From Apostichopus japonicus (lineage: Eukaryota; Echinodermata; Holothuroidea; Aspidochirotida; Stichopodidae), in NCBI RefSeq assembly GCF_037975245.1, contig NC_092572.1, forward strand, positions 14,700,269 through 14,764,268: a stretch of DNA of 64,000 nucleotides. The letters run 5' to 3'. The notes under the pieces are model-generated. The model worked only from the letters and a program-made list of their open reading frames with translations. It was not told where the DNA came from and did no database searches. The first letter of the stretch is position 1, and every line of letters starts with the position of its first letter. Both the position numbers and the translations under genes were made by a program. Shown here one piece after another: positions 51,402 to 63,947 of this stretch.

Positions 51402-52941
51402 ACCACGGATGCAAAAGAGAGTCTCGATCATCAGCTCGTACAGTGCGCCGAGCCATCGCGCCACTGTATGGACTGAGATATTAGGTGGATTAACTAATAC
51501 TTACAGCGCCCCTTGTAGGCACTTGCTGTAAAAGACGTCATCACCCGGGGTTCGAACCACGGATGCAAAAGAGAGTCTCGATCATCAGCTCGTACAGTGC
51601 GCCGAGCCATCGCGCCACTGTATGGACTGAGATATTAGGTGGATTAACTAATACTTACAGCGCCCCTTGTAGGCACTTGCTGTAAAAGACGTCATCACCC
51701 GGGGTTCGAACCACGGATGCAAAAGAGAGTCTCGATCATCAGCTCGTACAGTGCGCCGAGCCATCGCGCCACTGTATGGACTGAGATATTAGGTGGATTA
51801 ACTAATACTTACAGCTCCCCTTGTAGGCACTTGCTGTAAAAGACGTCATCACCCGGGGTTCGAACCACGGATGCAAAAGAGAGTCTCGATCATCAGCTCG
51901 TACAGTGCGCCGAGCCATCGCGCCACTGTATGGACTGAGATATTAGGTGGATTAACTAATACTTACAGCGCCCCTTGTAGGCACTTGCTGTAAAAGACGT
52001 CATCACCCGGGGTTCGAACCACGGATGCAAAAGAGAGTCTCGATCATCAGCTCGTACAGTGCGCCGAGCCATCGCGCCACTGTATGGACTGAGATATTAG
52101 GTGGATTAACTAATACTTACAGCGCCCCTTGTAGGCACTTGCTGTAAAAGACGTCATCACCCGGGGTTCGAACCACGGATGCAAAAGAGAGTCTCGATCA
52201 TCAGCTCGTACAGTGCGCCGAGCCATCGCGCCACTGTATGGACTGAGATATTAGGTGGATTAACTAATACTTACAGCGCCCCTTGTAGGCACTTGCTGTA
52301 AAAGACGTCATCACCCGGGGTTCGAACCACGGATGCAAAAGAGAGTCTCGATCATCAGCTCGTACAGTGCGCCGAGCCATCGCGCCACTGTATGGACTGA
52401 GATATTAGGTGGATTAACTAATACTTACAGCGCCCCTTGTAGGCACTTGCTGTAAAAGACGTCATCACCCGGGGTTCGAACCACGGATGCAAAAGAGAGT
52501 CTCGATCATCAGCTCGTACAGTGCGCCGAGCCATCGCGCCACTGTATGGACTGAGATATTAGGTGGATTAACTAATACTTACAGCGCCCCTTGTAGGCAC
52601 TTGCTGTAAAAGACGTCATCACCCGGGGTTCGAACCACGGATGCAAAAGAGAGTCTCGATCATCAGCTCGTACAGTGCGCCGAGCCATCGCGCCACTGTA
52701 TGGACTGAGATATTAGGTGGATTAACTAATACTTACAGCGCCCCTTGTAGGCACTTGCTGTAAAAGACGTCATCACCCGGGGTTCGAACCACGGATGCAA
52801 AAGAGAGTCTCGATCATCAGCTCGTACAGTGCGCCGAGCCATCGCGCCACTGTATGGACTGAGATATTAGGTGGATTAACTAATACTTACAGCGCCCCTT
52901 GTAGGCACTTGCTGTAAAAGACGTCATCACCCGGGGTTCGA
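51402..52941. repeat. T107G cluster (nine of ten units)
   Basis: ACAGCGCCCC replaces ACAGCTCCCC at 51508, 51662, 51970, 52124, 52278, 52432, 52586, 52740 and 52894. The third unit (51816) keeps T. The change adds one CpG in the hairpin 2 loop. The cluster ends exactly where T81C begins (53022 is in the next unit); no unit carries both. Confidence 0.92.
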
Positions 52942-55900
52942 ACCACGGATGCAAAAGAGAGTCTCGATCATCAGCTCGTACAGTGCGCCGAGCCATCGCG
53001 CCACTGTATGGACTGAGATATCAGGTGGATTAACTAATACTTACAGCTCCCCTTGTAGGCACTTGCTGTAAAAGACGTCATCACCCGGGGTTCGAACCAC
53101 GGATGCAAAAGAGAGTCTCGATCATCAGCTCGTACAGTGCGCCGAGCCATCGCGCCACTGTATGGACTGAGATATCAGGTGGATTAACTAATACTTACAG
53201 CTCCCCTTGTAGGCACTTGCTGTAAAAGACGTCATCACCCGGGGTTCGAACCACGGATGCAAAAGAGAGTCTCGATCATCAGCTCGTACAGTGCGCCGAG
53301 CCATCGCGCCACTGTATGGACTGAGATATCAGGTGGATTAACTAATACTTACAGCTCCCCTTGTAGGCACTTGCTGTAAAAGACGTCATCACCCGGGGTT
53401 CGAACCACGGATGCAAAAGAGAGTCTCGATCATCAGCTCGTACAGTGCGCCGAGCCATCGCGCCACTGTATGGACTGAGATATCAGGTGGATTAACTAAT
53501 ACTTACAGCTCCCCTTGTAGGCACTTGCTGTAAAAGACGTCATCACCCGGGGTTCGAACCACGGATGCAAAAGAGAGTCTCGATCATCAGCTCGTACAGT
53601 GCGCCGAGCCATCGCGCCACTGTATGGACTGAGATATCAGGTGGATTAACTAATACTTACAGCTCCCCTTGTAGGCACTTGCTGTAAAAGACGTCATCAC
53701 CCGGGGTTCGAACCACGGATGCAAAAGAGAGTCTCGATCATCAGCTCGTACAGTGCGCCGAGCCATCGCGCCACTGTATGGACTGAGATATCAGGTGGAT
53801 TAACTAATACTTACAGCTCCCCTTGTAGGCACTTGCTGTAAAAGACGTCATCACCCGGGGTTCGAACCACGGATGCAAAAGAGAGTCTCGATCATCAGCT
53901 CGTACAGTGCGCCGAGCCATCGCGCCACTGTATGGACTGAGATATCAGGTGGATTAACTAATACTTACAGCTCCCCTTGTAGGCACTTGCTGTAAAAGAC
54001 GTCATCACCCGGGGTTCGAACCACGGATGCAAAAGAGAGTCTCGATCATCAGCTCGTACAGTGCGCCGAGCCATCGCGCCACTGTATGGACTGAGATATC
54101 AGGTGGATTAACTAATACTTACAGCTCCCCTTGTAGGCACTTGCTGTAAAAGACGTCATCACCCGGGGTTCGAACCACGGATGCAAAAGAGAGTCTCGAT
54201 CATCAGCTCGTACAGTGCGCCGAGCCATCGCGCCACTGTATGGACTGAGATATCAGGTGGATTAACTAATACTTACAGCTCCCCTTGTAGGCACTTGCTG
54301 TAAAAGACGTCATCACCCGGGGTTCGAACCACGGATGCAAAAGAGAGTCTCGATCATCAGCTCGTACAGTGCGCCGAGCCATCGCGCCACTGTATGGACT
54401 GAGATATCAGGTGGATTAACTAATACTTACAGCTCCCCTTGTAGGCACTTGCTGTAAAAGACGTCATCACCCGGGGTTCGAACCACGGATGCAAAAGAGA
54501 GTCTCGATCATCAGCTCGTACAGTGCGCCGAGCCATCGCGCCACTGTATGGACTGAGATATCAGGTGGATTAACTAATACTTACAGCTCCCCTTGTAGGC
54601 ACTTGCTGTAAAAGACGTCATCACCCGGGGTTCGAACCACGGATGCAAAAGAGAGTCTCGATCATCAGCTCGTACAGTGCGCCGAGCCATCGCGCCACTG
54701 TATGGACTGAGATATCAGGTGGATTAACTAATACTTACAGCTCCCCTTGTAGGCACTTGCTGTAAAAGACGTCATCACCCGGGGTTCGAACCACGGATGC
54801 AAAAGAGAGTCTCGATCATCAGCTCGTACAGTGCGCCGAGCCATCGCGCCACTGTATGGACTGAGATATCAGGTGGATTAACTAATACTTACAGCTCCCC
54901 TTGTAGGCACTTGCTGTAAAAGACGTCATCACCCGGGGTTCGAACCACGGATGCAAAAGAGAGTCTCGATCATCAGCTCGTACAGTGCGCCGAGCCATCG
55001 CGCCACTGTATGGACTGAGATATCAGGTGGATTAACTAATACTTACAGCTCCCCTTGTAGGCACTTGCTGTAAAAGACGTCATCACCCGGGGTTCGAACC
55101 ACGGATGCAAAAGAGAGTCTCGATCATCAGCTCGTACAGTGCGCCGAGCCATCGCGCCACTGTATGGACTGAGATATCAGGTGGATTAACTAATACTTAC
55201 AGCTCCCCTTGTAGGCACTTGCTGTAAAAGACGTCATCACCCGGGGTTCGAACCACGGATGCAAAAGAGAGTCTCGATCATCAGCTCGTACAGTGCGCCG
55301 AGCCATCGCGCCACTGTATGGACTGAGATATCAGGTGGATTAACTAATACTTACAGCTCCCCTTGTAGGCACTTGCTGTAAAAGACGTCATCACCCGGGG
55401 TTCGAACCACGGATGCAAAAGAGAGTCTCGATCATCAGCTCGTACAGTGCGCCGAGCCATCGCGCCACTGTATGGACTGAGATATCAGGTGGATTAACTA
55501 ATACTTACAGCTCCCCTTGTAGGCACTTGCTGTAAAAGACGTCATCACCCGGGGTTCGAACCACGGATGCAAAAGAGAGTCTCGATCATCAGCTCGTACA
55601 GTGCGCCGAGCCATCGCGCCACTGTATGGACTGAGATATCAGGTGGATTAACTAATACTTACAGCTCCCCTTGTAGGCACTTGCTGTAAAAGACGTCATC
55701 ACCCGGGGTTCGAACCACGGATGCAAAAGAGAGTCTCGATCATCAGCTCGTACAGTGCGCCGAGCCATCGCGCCACTGTATGGACTGAGATATCAGGTGG
55801 ATTAACTAATACTTACAGCTCCCCTTGTAGGCACTTGCTGTAAAAGACGTCATCACCCGGGGTTCGAACCACGGATGCAAAAGAGAGTCTCGATCATCAG

Positions 55901-56483
55901 CTCGTACAGTGCGCCGAGCCATCGCGCCACTGTATGGACTGAGATATCAGGTGGATTAACTAATACTTACAGCTCCCCTTGTAGGCACTTGCTGTAAAAG
56001 ACGTCATCACCCGGGGTTCGAACCACGGATGCAAAAGAGAGTCTCGATCATCAGCTCGTACAGTGCGCCGAGCCATCGCGCCACTGTATGGACTGAGATA
56101 TCAGGTGGATTAACTAATACTTACAGCTCCCCTTGTAGGCACTTGCTGTAAAAGACGTCATCACCCGGGGTTCGAACCACGGATGCAAAAGAGAGTCTCG
56201 ATCATCAGCTCGTACAGTGCGCCGAGCCATCGCGCCACTGTATGGACTGAGATATCAGGTGGATTAACTAATACTTACAGCTCCCCTTGTAGGCACTTGC
56301 TGTAAAAGACGTCATCACCCGGGGTTCGAACCACGGATGCAAAAGAGAGTCTCGATCATCAGCTCGTACAGTGCGCCGAGCCATCGCGCCACTGTATGGA
56401 CTGAGATATCAGGTGGATTAACTAATACTTACAGCTCCCCTTGTAGGCACTTGCTGTAAAAGACGTCATCACCCGGGGTTCGA
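52942..56483. repeat. T81C block 1 (23 units)
   Basis: GATATCAGG replaces GATATTAGG from 53022 to 56410 in every unit, creating a GATATC (EcoRV) site and removing the TAG at unit 81. All other diagnostic positions are consensus. It ends at the 72-bp deleted unit, whose missing part includes base 81. Confidence 0.92.
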
Positions 56484-56555
56484 ACCACGGATGCAAAAGA
56501 GAGTCTCGATCATCAGCTCGTACAGTGCGCCGAGACGTCATCACCCGGGGTTCGA
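56484..56555. repeat. 72-bp unit with an 82-bp internal deletion
   Basis: The unit runs from base 1 to GCGCCGAG (base 51) and continues directly with ACGTCATCACCC (base 134 on). The two breakpoints share AG, so a two-base microhomology is present. Lost: the right arm of hairpin 1, base 81, all of hairpin 2 and the T4 candidate terminator. The A-box-like motif is cut at its upstream end while the B box remains. Because it alters the reading register, it creates the only ORFs above 60 codons in the window (minus 56422-56610, plus 56491-56685), which are by-products. Confidence 0.95.
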
Positions 56556-57479
56556 ACCACGGATGCAAAAGAGAGTCTCGATCATCAGCTCGTACAGTGC
56601 GCCGAGCCATCGCGCCACTGTATGGACTGAGATATCAGGTGGATTAACTAATACTTACAGCTCCCCTTGTAGGCACTTGCTGTAAAAGACGTCATCACCC
56701 GGGGTTCGAACCACGGATGCAAAAGAGAGTCTCGATCATCAGCTCGTACAGTGCGCCGAGCCATCGCGCCACTGTATGGACTGAGATATCAGGTGGATTA
56801 ACTAATACTTACAGCTCCCCTTGTAGGCACTTGCTGTAAAAGACGTCATCACCCGGGGTTCGAACCACGGATGCAAAAGAGAGTCTCGATCATCAGCTCG
56901 TACAGTGCGCCGAGCCATCGCGCCACTGTATGGACTGAGATATCAGGTGGATTAACTAATACTTACAGCTCCCCTTGTAGGCACTTGCTGTAAAAGACGT
57001 CATCACCCGGGGTTCGAACCACGGATGCAAAAGAGAGTCTCGATCATCAGCTCGTACAGTGCGCCGAGCCATCGCGCCACTGTATGGACTGAGATATCAG
57101 GTGGATTAACTAATACTTACAGCTCCCCTTGTAGGCACTTGCTGTAAAAGACGTCATCACCCGGGGTTCGAACCACGGATGCAAAAGAGAGTCTCGATCA
57201 TCAGCTCGTACAGTGCGCCGAGCCATCGCGCCACTGTATGGACTGAGATATCAGGTGGATTAACTAATACTTACAGCTCCCCTTGTAGGCACTTGCTGTA
57301 AAAGACGTCATCACCCGGGGTTCGAACCACGGATGCAAAAGAGAGTCTCGATCATCAGCTCGTACAGTGCGCCGAGCCATCGCGCCACTGTATGGACTGA
57401 GATATCAGGTGGATTAACTAATACTTACAGCTCCCCTTGTAGGCACTTGCTGTAAAAGACGTCATCACCCGGGGTTCGA
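56556..57479. repeat. T81C block 2 (six units)
   Basis: T81C at 56636 through 57406 in six units, the same state as left of the deletion scar. This suggests the deletion occurred inside an already established T81C block. Confidence 0.9.
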
Positions 57480-57941
57480 ACCACGGATGCAAAAGAGAGT
57501 CTCGATCATCAGCTCGTACAGTGCGCCGAGCCATCGCGCCACTGTATGGACTGAGATATTAGGTGGATTAACTAATACTTACAGCTCCCCTTGTAGGCAC
57601 TTGCTGTAAAAGACGTCATCACCCGGGGTTCGAACCACGGATGCAAAAGAGAGTCTCGATCATCAGCTCGTACAGTGCGCCGAGCCATCGCGCCACTGTA
57701 TGGACTGAGATATTAGGTGGATTAACTAATACTTACAGCTCCCCTTGTAGGCACTTGCTGTAAAAGACGTCATCACCCGGGGTTCGAACCACGGATGCAA
57801 AAGAGAGTCTCGATCATCAGCTCGCACAGTGCGCCGAGCCATCGCGCCACTGTATGGACTGAGATATTAGGTGGATTAACTAATACTTACAGCTCCCCTT
57901 GTAGGCACTTGCTGTAAAAGACGTCATCACCCGGGGTTCGA
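57480..57941. repeat. Three-unit ancestral (T81) island
   Basis: T at 57560, 57714 and 57868 interrupts the T81C block. The third unit also has a private T38C at 57825 (CTCGCACAG), in the left arm of hairpin 1. A conversion tract or inserted block of consensus units is inferred. Confidence 0.88.
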
Positions 57942-60251
57942 ACCACGGATGCAAAAGAGAGTCTCGATCATCAGCTCGTACAGTGCGCCGAGCCATCGCG
58001 CCACTGTATGGACTGAGATATCAGGTGGATTAACTAATACTTACAGCTCCCCTTGTAGGCACTTGCTGTAAAAGACGTCATCACCCGGGGTTCGAACCAC
58101 GGATGCAAAAGAGAGTCTCGATCATCAGCTCGTACAGTGCGCCGAGCCATCGCGCCACTGTATGGACTGAGATATCAGGTGGATTAACTAATACTTACAG
58201 CTCCCCTTGTAGGCACTTGCTGTAAAAGACGTCATCACCCGGGGTTCGAACCACGGATGCAAAAGAGAGTCTCGATCATCAGCTCGTACAGTGCGCCGAG
58301 CCATCGCGCCACTGTATGGACTGAGATATCAGGTGGATTAACTAATACTTACAGCTCCCCTTGTAGGCACTTGCTGTAAAAGACGTCATCACCCGGGGTT
58401 CGAACCACGGATGCAAAAGAGAGTCTCGATCATCAGCTCGTACAGTGCGCCGAGCCATCGCGCCACTGTATGGACTGAGATATCAGGTGGATTAACTAAT
58501 ACTTACAGCTCCCCTTGTAGGCACTTGCTGTAAAAGACGTCATCACCCGGGGTTCGAACCACGGATGCAAAAGAGAGTCTCGATCATCAGCTCGTACAGT
58601 GCGCCGAGCCATCGCGCCACTGTATGGACTGAGATATCAGGTGGATTAACTAATACTTACAGCTCCCCTTGTAGGCACTTGCTGTAAAAGACGTCATCAC
58701 CCGGGGTTCGAACCACGGATGCAAAAGAGAGTCTCGATCATCAGCTCGTACAGTGCGCCGAGCCATCGCGCCACTGTATGGACTGAGATATCAGGTGGAT
58801 TAACTAATACTTACAGCTCCCCTTGTAGGCACTTGCTGTAAAAGACGTCATCACCCGGGGTTCGAACCACGGATGCAAAAGAGAGTCTCGATCATCAGCT
58901 CGTACAGTGCGCCGAGCCATCGCGCCACTGTATGGACTGAGATATCAGGTGGATTAACTAATACTTACAGCTCCCCTTGTAGGCACTTGCTGTAAAAGAC
59001 GTCATCACCCGGGGTTCGAACCACGGATGCAAAAGAGAGTCTCGATCATCAGCTCGTACAGTGCGCCGAGCCATCGCGCCACTGTATGGACTGAGATATC
59101 AGGTGGATTAACTAATACTTACAGCTCCCCTTGTAGGCACTTGCTGTAAAAGACGTCATCACCCGGGGTTCGAACCACGGATGCAAAAGAGAGTCTCGAT
59201 CATCAGCTCGTACAGTGCGCCGAGCCATCGCGCCACTGTATGGACTGAGATATCAGGTGGATTAACTAATACTTACAGCTCCCCTTGTAGGCACTTGCTG
59301 TAAAAGACGTCATCACCCGGGGTTCGAACCACGGATGCAAAAGAGAGTCTCGATCATCAGCTCGTACAGTGCGCCGAGCCATCGCGCCACTGTATGGACT
59401 GAGATATCAGGTGGATTAACTAATACTTACAGCTCCCCTTGTAGGCACTTGCTGTAAAAGACGTCATCACCCGGGGTTCGAACCACGGATGCAAAAGAGA
59501 GTCTCGATCATCAGCTCGTACAGTGCGCCGAGCCATCGCGCCACTGTATGGACTGAGATATCAGGTGGATTAACTAATACTTACAGCTCCCCTTGTAGGC
59601 ACTTGCTGTAAAAGACGTCATCACCCGGGGTTCGAACCACGGATGCAAAAGAGAGTCTCGATCATCAGCTCGTACAGTGCGCCGAGCCATCGCGCCACTG
59701 TATGGACTGAGATATCAGGTGGATTAACTAATACTTACAGCTCCCCTTGTAGGCACTTGCTGTAAAAGACGTCATCACCCGGGGTTCGAACCACGGATGC
59801 AAAAGAGAGTCTCGATCATCAGCTCGTACAGTGCGCCGAGCCATCGCGCCACTGTATGGACTGAGATATCAGGTGGATTAACTAATACTTACAGCTCCCC
59901 TTGTAGGCACTTGCTGTAAAAGACGTCATCACCCGGGGTTCGAACCACGGATGCAAAAGAGAGTCTCGATCATCAGCTCGTACAGTGCGCCGAGCCATCG
60001 CGCCACTGTATGGACTGAGATATCAGGTGGATTAACTAATACTTACAGCTCCCCTTGTAGGCACTTGCTGTAAAAGACGTCATCACCCGGGGTTCGAACC
60101 ACGGATGCAAAAGAGAGTCTCGATCATCAGCTCGTACAGTGCGCCGAGCCATCGCGCCACTGTATGGACTGAGATATCAGGTGGATTAACTAATACTTAC
60201 AGCTCCCCTTGTAGGCACTTGCTGTAAAAGACGTCATCACCCGGGGTTCGA
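57942..60251. repeat. T81C block 3 (15 units)
   Basis: T81C from 58022 to 60178 in fifteen consecutive units with no other variant seen. Confidence 0.9.
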
Positions 60252-63200
60252 ACCACGGATGCAAAAGAGAGTCTCGATCATCAGCTCGTACAGTGCGCCG
60301 AGCCATCGCGCCACTGTATGGACTGAGATATTAGGTGGATTAACTAATACTTACAGCTCCCCTTGTAGGCACTTGCTGTAAAAGACGTCATCACCCGGGG
60401 TTCGAACCACGGATGCAAAAGAGAGTCTCGATCATCAGCTCGTACAGTGCGCCGAGCCATCGCGCCACTGTATGGACTGAGATATTAGGTGGATTAACTA
60501 ATACTTACAGCTCCCCGTGTAGGCACTTGCTGTAAAAGACGTCATCACCCGGGGTTCGAACCACGGATGCAAAAGAGAGTCTCGATCATCAGCTCGTACA
60601 GTGCGCCGAGCCATCGCGCCACTGTATGGACTGAGATATTAGGTGGATTAACTAATACTTACAGCTCCCCTTGTAGGCACTTGCTGTAAAAGACGTCATC
60701 ACCCGGGGTTCGAACCACGGATGCAAAAGAGAGTCTCGATCATCAGCTCGTACAGTGCGCCGAGCCATCGCGCCACTGTATGGACTGAGATATTAGGTGG
60801 ATTAACTAATACTTACAGCTCCCCTTGTAGGCACTTGCTGTAAAAGACGTCATCACCCGGGGTTCGAACCACGGATGCAAAAGAGAGTCTCGATCATCAG
60901 CTCGTACAGTGCGCCGAGCCATCGCGCCACTGTATGGACTGAGATATTAGGTGGATTAACTAATACTTACAGCTCCCCGTGTAGGCACTTGCTGTAAAAG
61001 ACGTCATCACCCGGGGTTCGAACCACGGATGCAAAAGAGAGTCTCGATCATCAGCTCGTACAGTGCGCCGAGCCATCGCGCCACTGTATGGACTGAGATA
61101 TTAGGTGGATTAACTAATACTTACAGCTCCCCGTGTAGGCACTTGCTGTAAAAGACGTCATCACCCGGGGTTCGAACCACGGATGCAAAAGAGAGTCTCG
61201 ATCATCAGCTCGTACAGTGCGCCGAGCCATCGCGCCACTGTATGGACTGAGATATCAGGTGGATTAACTAATACTTACAGCTCCCCTTGTAGGCACTTGC
61301 TGTAAAAGACGTCATCACCCGGGGTTCGAACCACGGATGCAAAAGAGAGTCTCGATCATCAGCTCGTACAGTGCGCCGAGCCATCGCGCCACTGTATGGA
61401 CTGAGATATCAGGTGGATTAACTAATACTTACAGCTCCCCTTGTAGGCACTTGCTGTAAAAGACGTCATCACCCGGGGTTCGAACCACGGATGCAAAAGA
61501 GAGTCTCGATCATCAGCTCGTACAGTGCGCCGAGCCATCGCGCCACTGTATGGACTGAGATATTAGGTGGATTAACTAATACTTACAGCTCCCCTTGTAG
61601 GCACTTGCTGTAAAAGACGTCATCACCCGGGGTTCGAACCACGGATGCAAAAGAGAGTCTCGATCATCAGCTCGTACAGTGCGCCGAGCCATCGCGCCAC
61701 TGTATGGACTGAGATATTAGGTGGATTAACTAATACTTACAGCTCCCCTTGTAGGCACTTGCTGTAAAAGACGTCATCACCCGGGGTTCGAACCACGGAT
61801 GCAAAAGAGAGTCTCGATCATCAGCTCGTACAGTGCGCCGAGCCATCGCGCCACTGTATGGACTGAGATATTAGGTGGATTAACTAATACTTACAGCTCC
61901 CCTTGTAGGCACTTGCTGTAAAAGACGTCATCACCCGGGGTTCGAACCACGGATGCAAAAGAGAGTCTCGATCATCAGCTCGTACAGTGCGCCGAGCCAT
62001 CGCGCCACTGTATGGACTGAGATATCAGGTGGATTAACTAATACTTACAGCTCCCCTTGTAGGCACTTGCTGTAAAAGACGTCATCACCCGGGGTTCGAA
62101 CCACGGATGCAAAAGAGAGTCTCGATCATCAGCTCGTACAGTGCGCCGAGCCATCGCGCCACTGTATGGACTGAGATATTAGGTGGATTAACTAATACTT
62201 ACAGCTCCCCGTGTAGGCACTTGCTGTAAAAGACGTCATCACCCGGGGTTCGAACCACGGATGCAAAAGAGAGTCTCGATCATCAGCTCGTACAGTGCGC
62301 CGAGCCATCGCGCCACTGTATGGACTGAGATATTAGGTGGATTAACTAATACTTACAGCTCCCCGTGTAGGCACTTGCTGTAAAAGACGTCATCACCCGG
62401 GGTTCGAACCACGGATGCAAAAGAGAGTCTCGATCATCAGCTCGTACAGTGCGCCGAGCCATCGCGCCACTGTATGGACTGAGATATTAGGTGGATTAAC
62501 TAATACTTACAGCTCCCCGTGTAGGCACTTGCTGTAAAAGACGTCATCACCCGGGGTTCGAACCACGGATGCAAAAGAGAGTCTCGATCATCAGCTCGTA
62601 CAGTGCGCCGAGCCATCGCGCCACTGTATGGACTGAGATATCAGGTGGATTAACTAATACTTACAGCTCCCCGTGTAGGCACTTGCTGTAAAAGACGTCA
62701 TCACCCGGGGTTCGAACCACGGATGCAAAAGAGAGTCTCGATCATCAGCTCGTACAGTGCGCCGAGCCATCGCGCCACTGTATGGACTGAGATATCAGGT
62801 GGATTAACTAATACTTACAGCTCCCCTTGTAGGCACTTGCTGTAAAAGACGTCATCACCCGGGGTTCGAACCACGGATGCAAAAGAGAGTCTCGATCATC
62901 AGCTCGTACAGTGCGCCGAGCCATCGCGCCACTGTATGGACTGAGATATCAGGTGGATTAACTAATACTTACAGCTCCCCTTGTAGGCACTTGCTGTAAA
63001 AGACGTCATCACCCGGGGTTCGAACCACGGATGCAAAAGAGAGTCTCGATCATCAGCTCGTACAGTGCGCCGAGCCATCGCGCCACTGTATGGACTGAGA
63101 TATCAGGTGGATTAACTAATACTTACAGCTCCCCTTGTAGGCACTTGCTGTAAAAGACGTCATCACCCGGGGTTCGAACCACGGATGCAAAAGAGAGTCT

Positions 63201-63947
63201 CGATCATCAGCTCGTACAGTGCGCCGAGCCATCGCGCCACTGTATGGACTGAGATATTAGGTGGATTAACTAATACTTACAGCTCCCCTTGTAGGCACTT
63301 GCTGTAAAAGACGTCATCACCCGGGGTTCGAACCACGGATGCAAAAGAGAGTCTCGATCATCAGCTCGTACAGTGCGCCGAGCCATCGCGCCACTGTATG
63401 GACTGAGATATTAGGTGGATTAACTAATACTTACAGCTCCCCTTGTAGGCACTTGCTGTAAAAGACGTCATCACCCGGGGTTCGAACCACGGATGCAAAA
63501 GAGAGTCTCGATCATCAGCTCGTACAGTGCGCCGAGCCATCGCGCCACTGTATGGACTGAGATATTAGGTGGATTAACTAATACTTACAGCTCCCCTTGT
63601 AGGCACTTGCTGTAAAAGACGTCATCACCCGGGGTTCGAACCACGGATGCAAAAGAGAGTCTCGATCATCAGCTCGTACAGTGCGCCGAGCCATCGCGCC
63701 ACTGTATGGACTGAGATATCAGGTGGATTAACTAATACTTACAGCTCCCCTTGTAGGCACTTGCTGTAAAAGACGTCATCACCCGGGGTTCGAACCACGG
63801 ATGCAAAAGAGAGTCTCGATCATCAGCTCGTACAGTGCGCCGAGCCATCGCGCCACTGTATGGACTGAGATATCAGGTGGATTAACTAATACTTACAGCT
63901 CCCCTTGTAGGCACTTGCTGTAAAAGACGTCATCACCCGGGGTTCGA
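60252..63947. repeat. Domain 8: T81C/T112G mosaic (24 units)
   Basis: States of base 81/base 112 in order from 60252: TT, TG, TT, TT, TG, TG, CT, CT, TT, TT, TT, CT, TG, TG, TG, CG, CT, CT, CT, TT, TT, TT, CT, CT. T112G (CCCCGTGTAGG) is at 60517, 60979, 61133, 62211, 62365, 62519 and 62673. All four combinations exist; the single C/G unit starts at 62562, next to a T/G unit and a C/T unit. Short runs of one to four units suggest exchange tracts of that size. Confidence 0.9.

Noticed and set aside
56422-56610. 62-codon minus-strand ORF
   Set aside because: It exists only because the 72-bp deleted unit changes the frame relation. Its translation repeats itself across the junction, and normal units have stops in all frames. 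There is no start context, family match or conservation.
56491-56685. 64-codon plus-strand ORF
   Set aside because: The same artefact of the 56484-56555 deletion: it begins at the ATG of unit base 8, reads through the junction and re-enters the next unit, repeating its first 14 residues.
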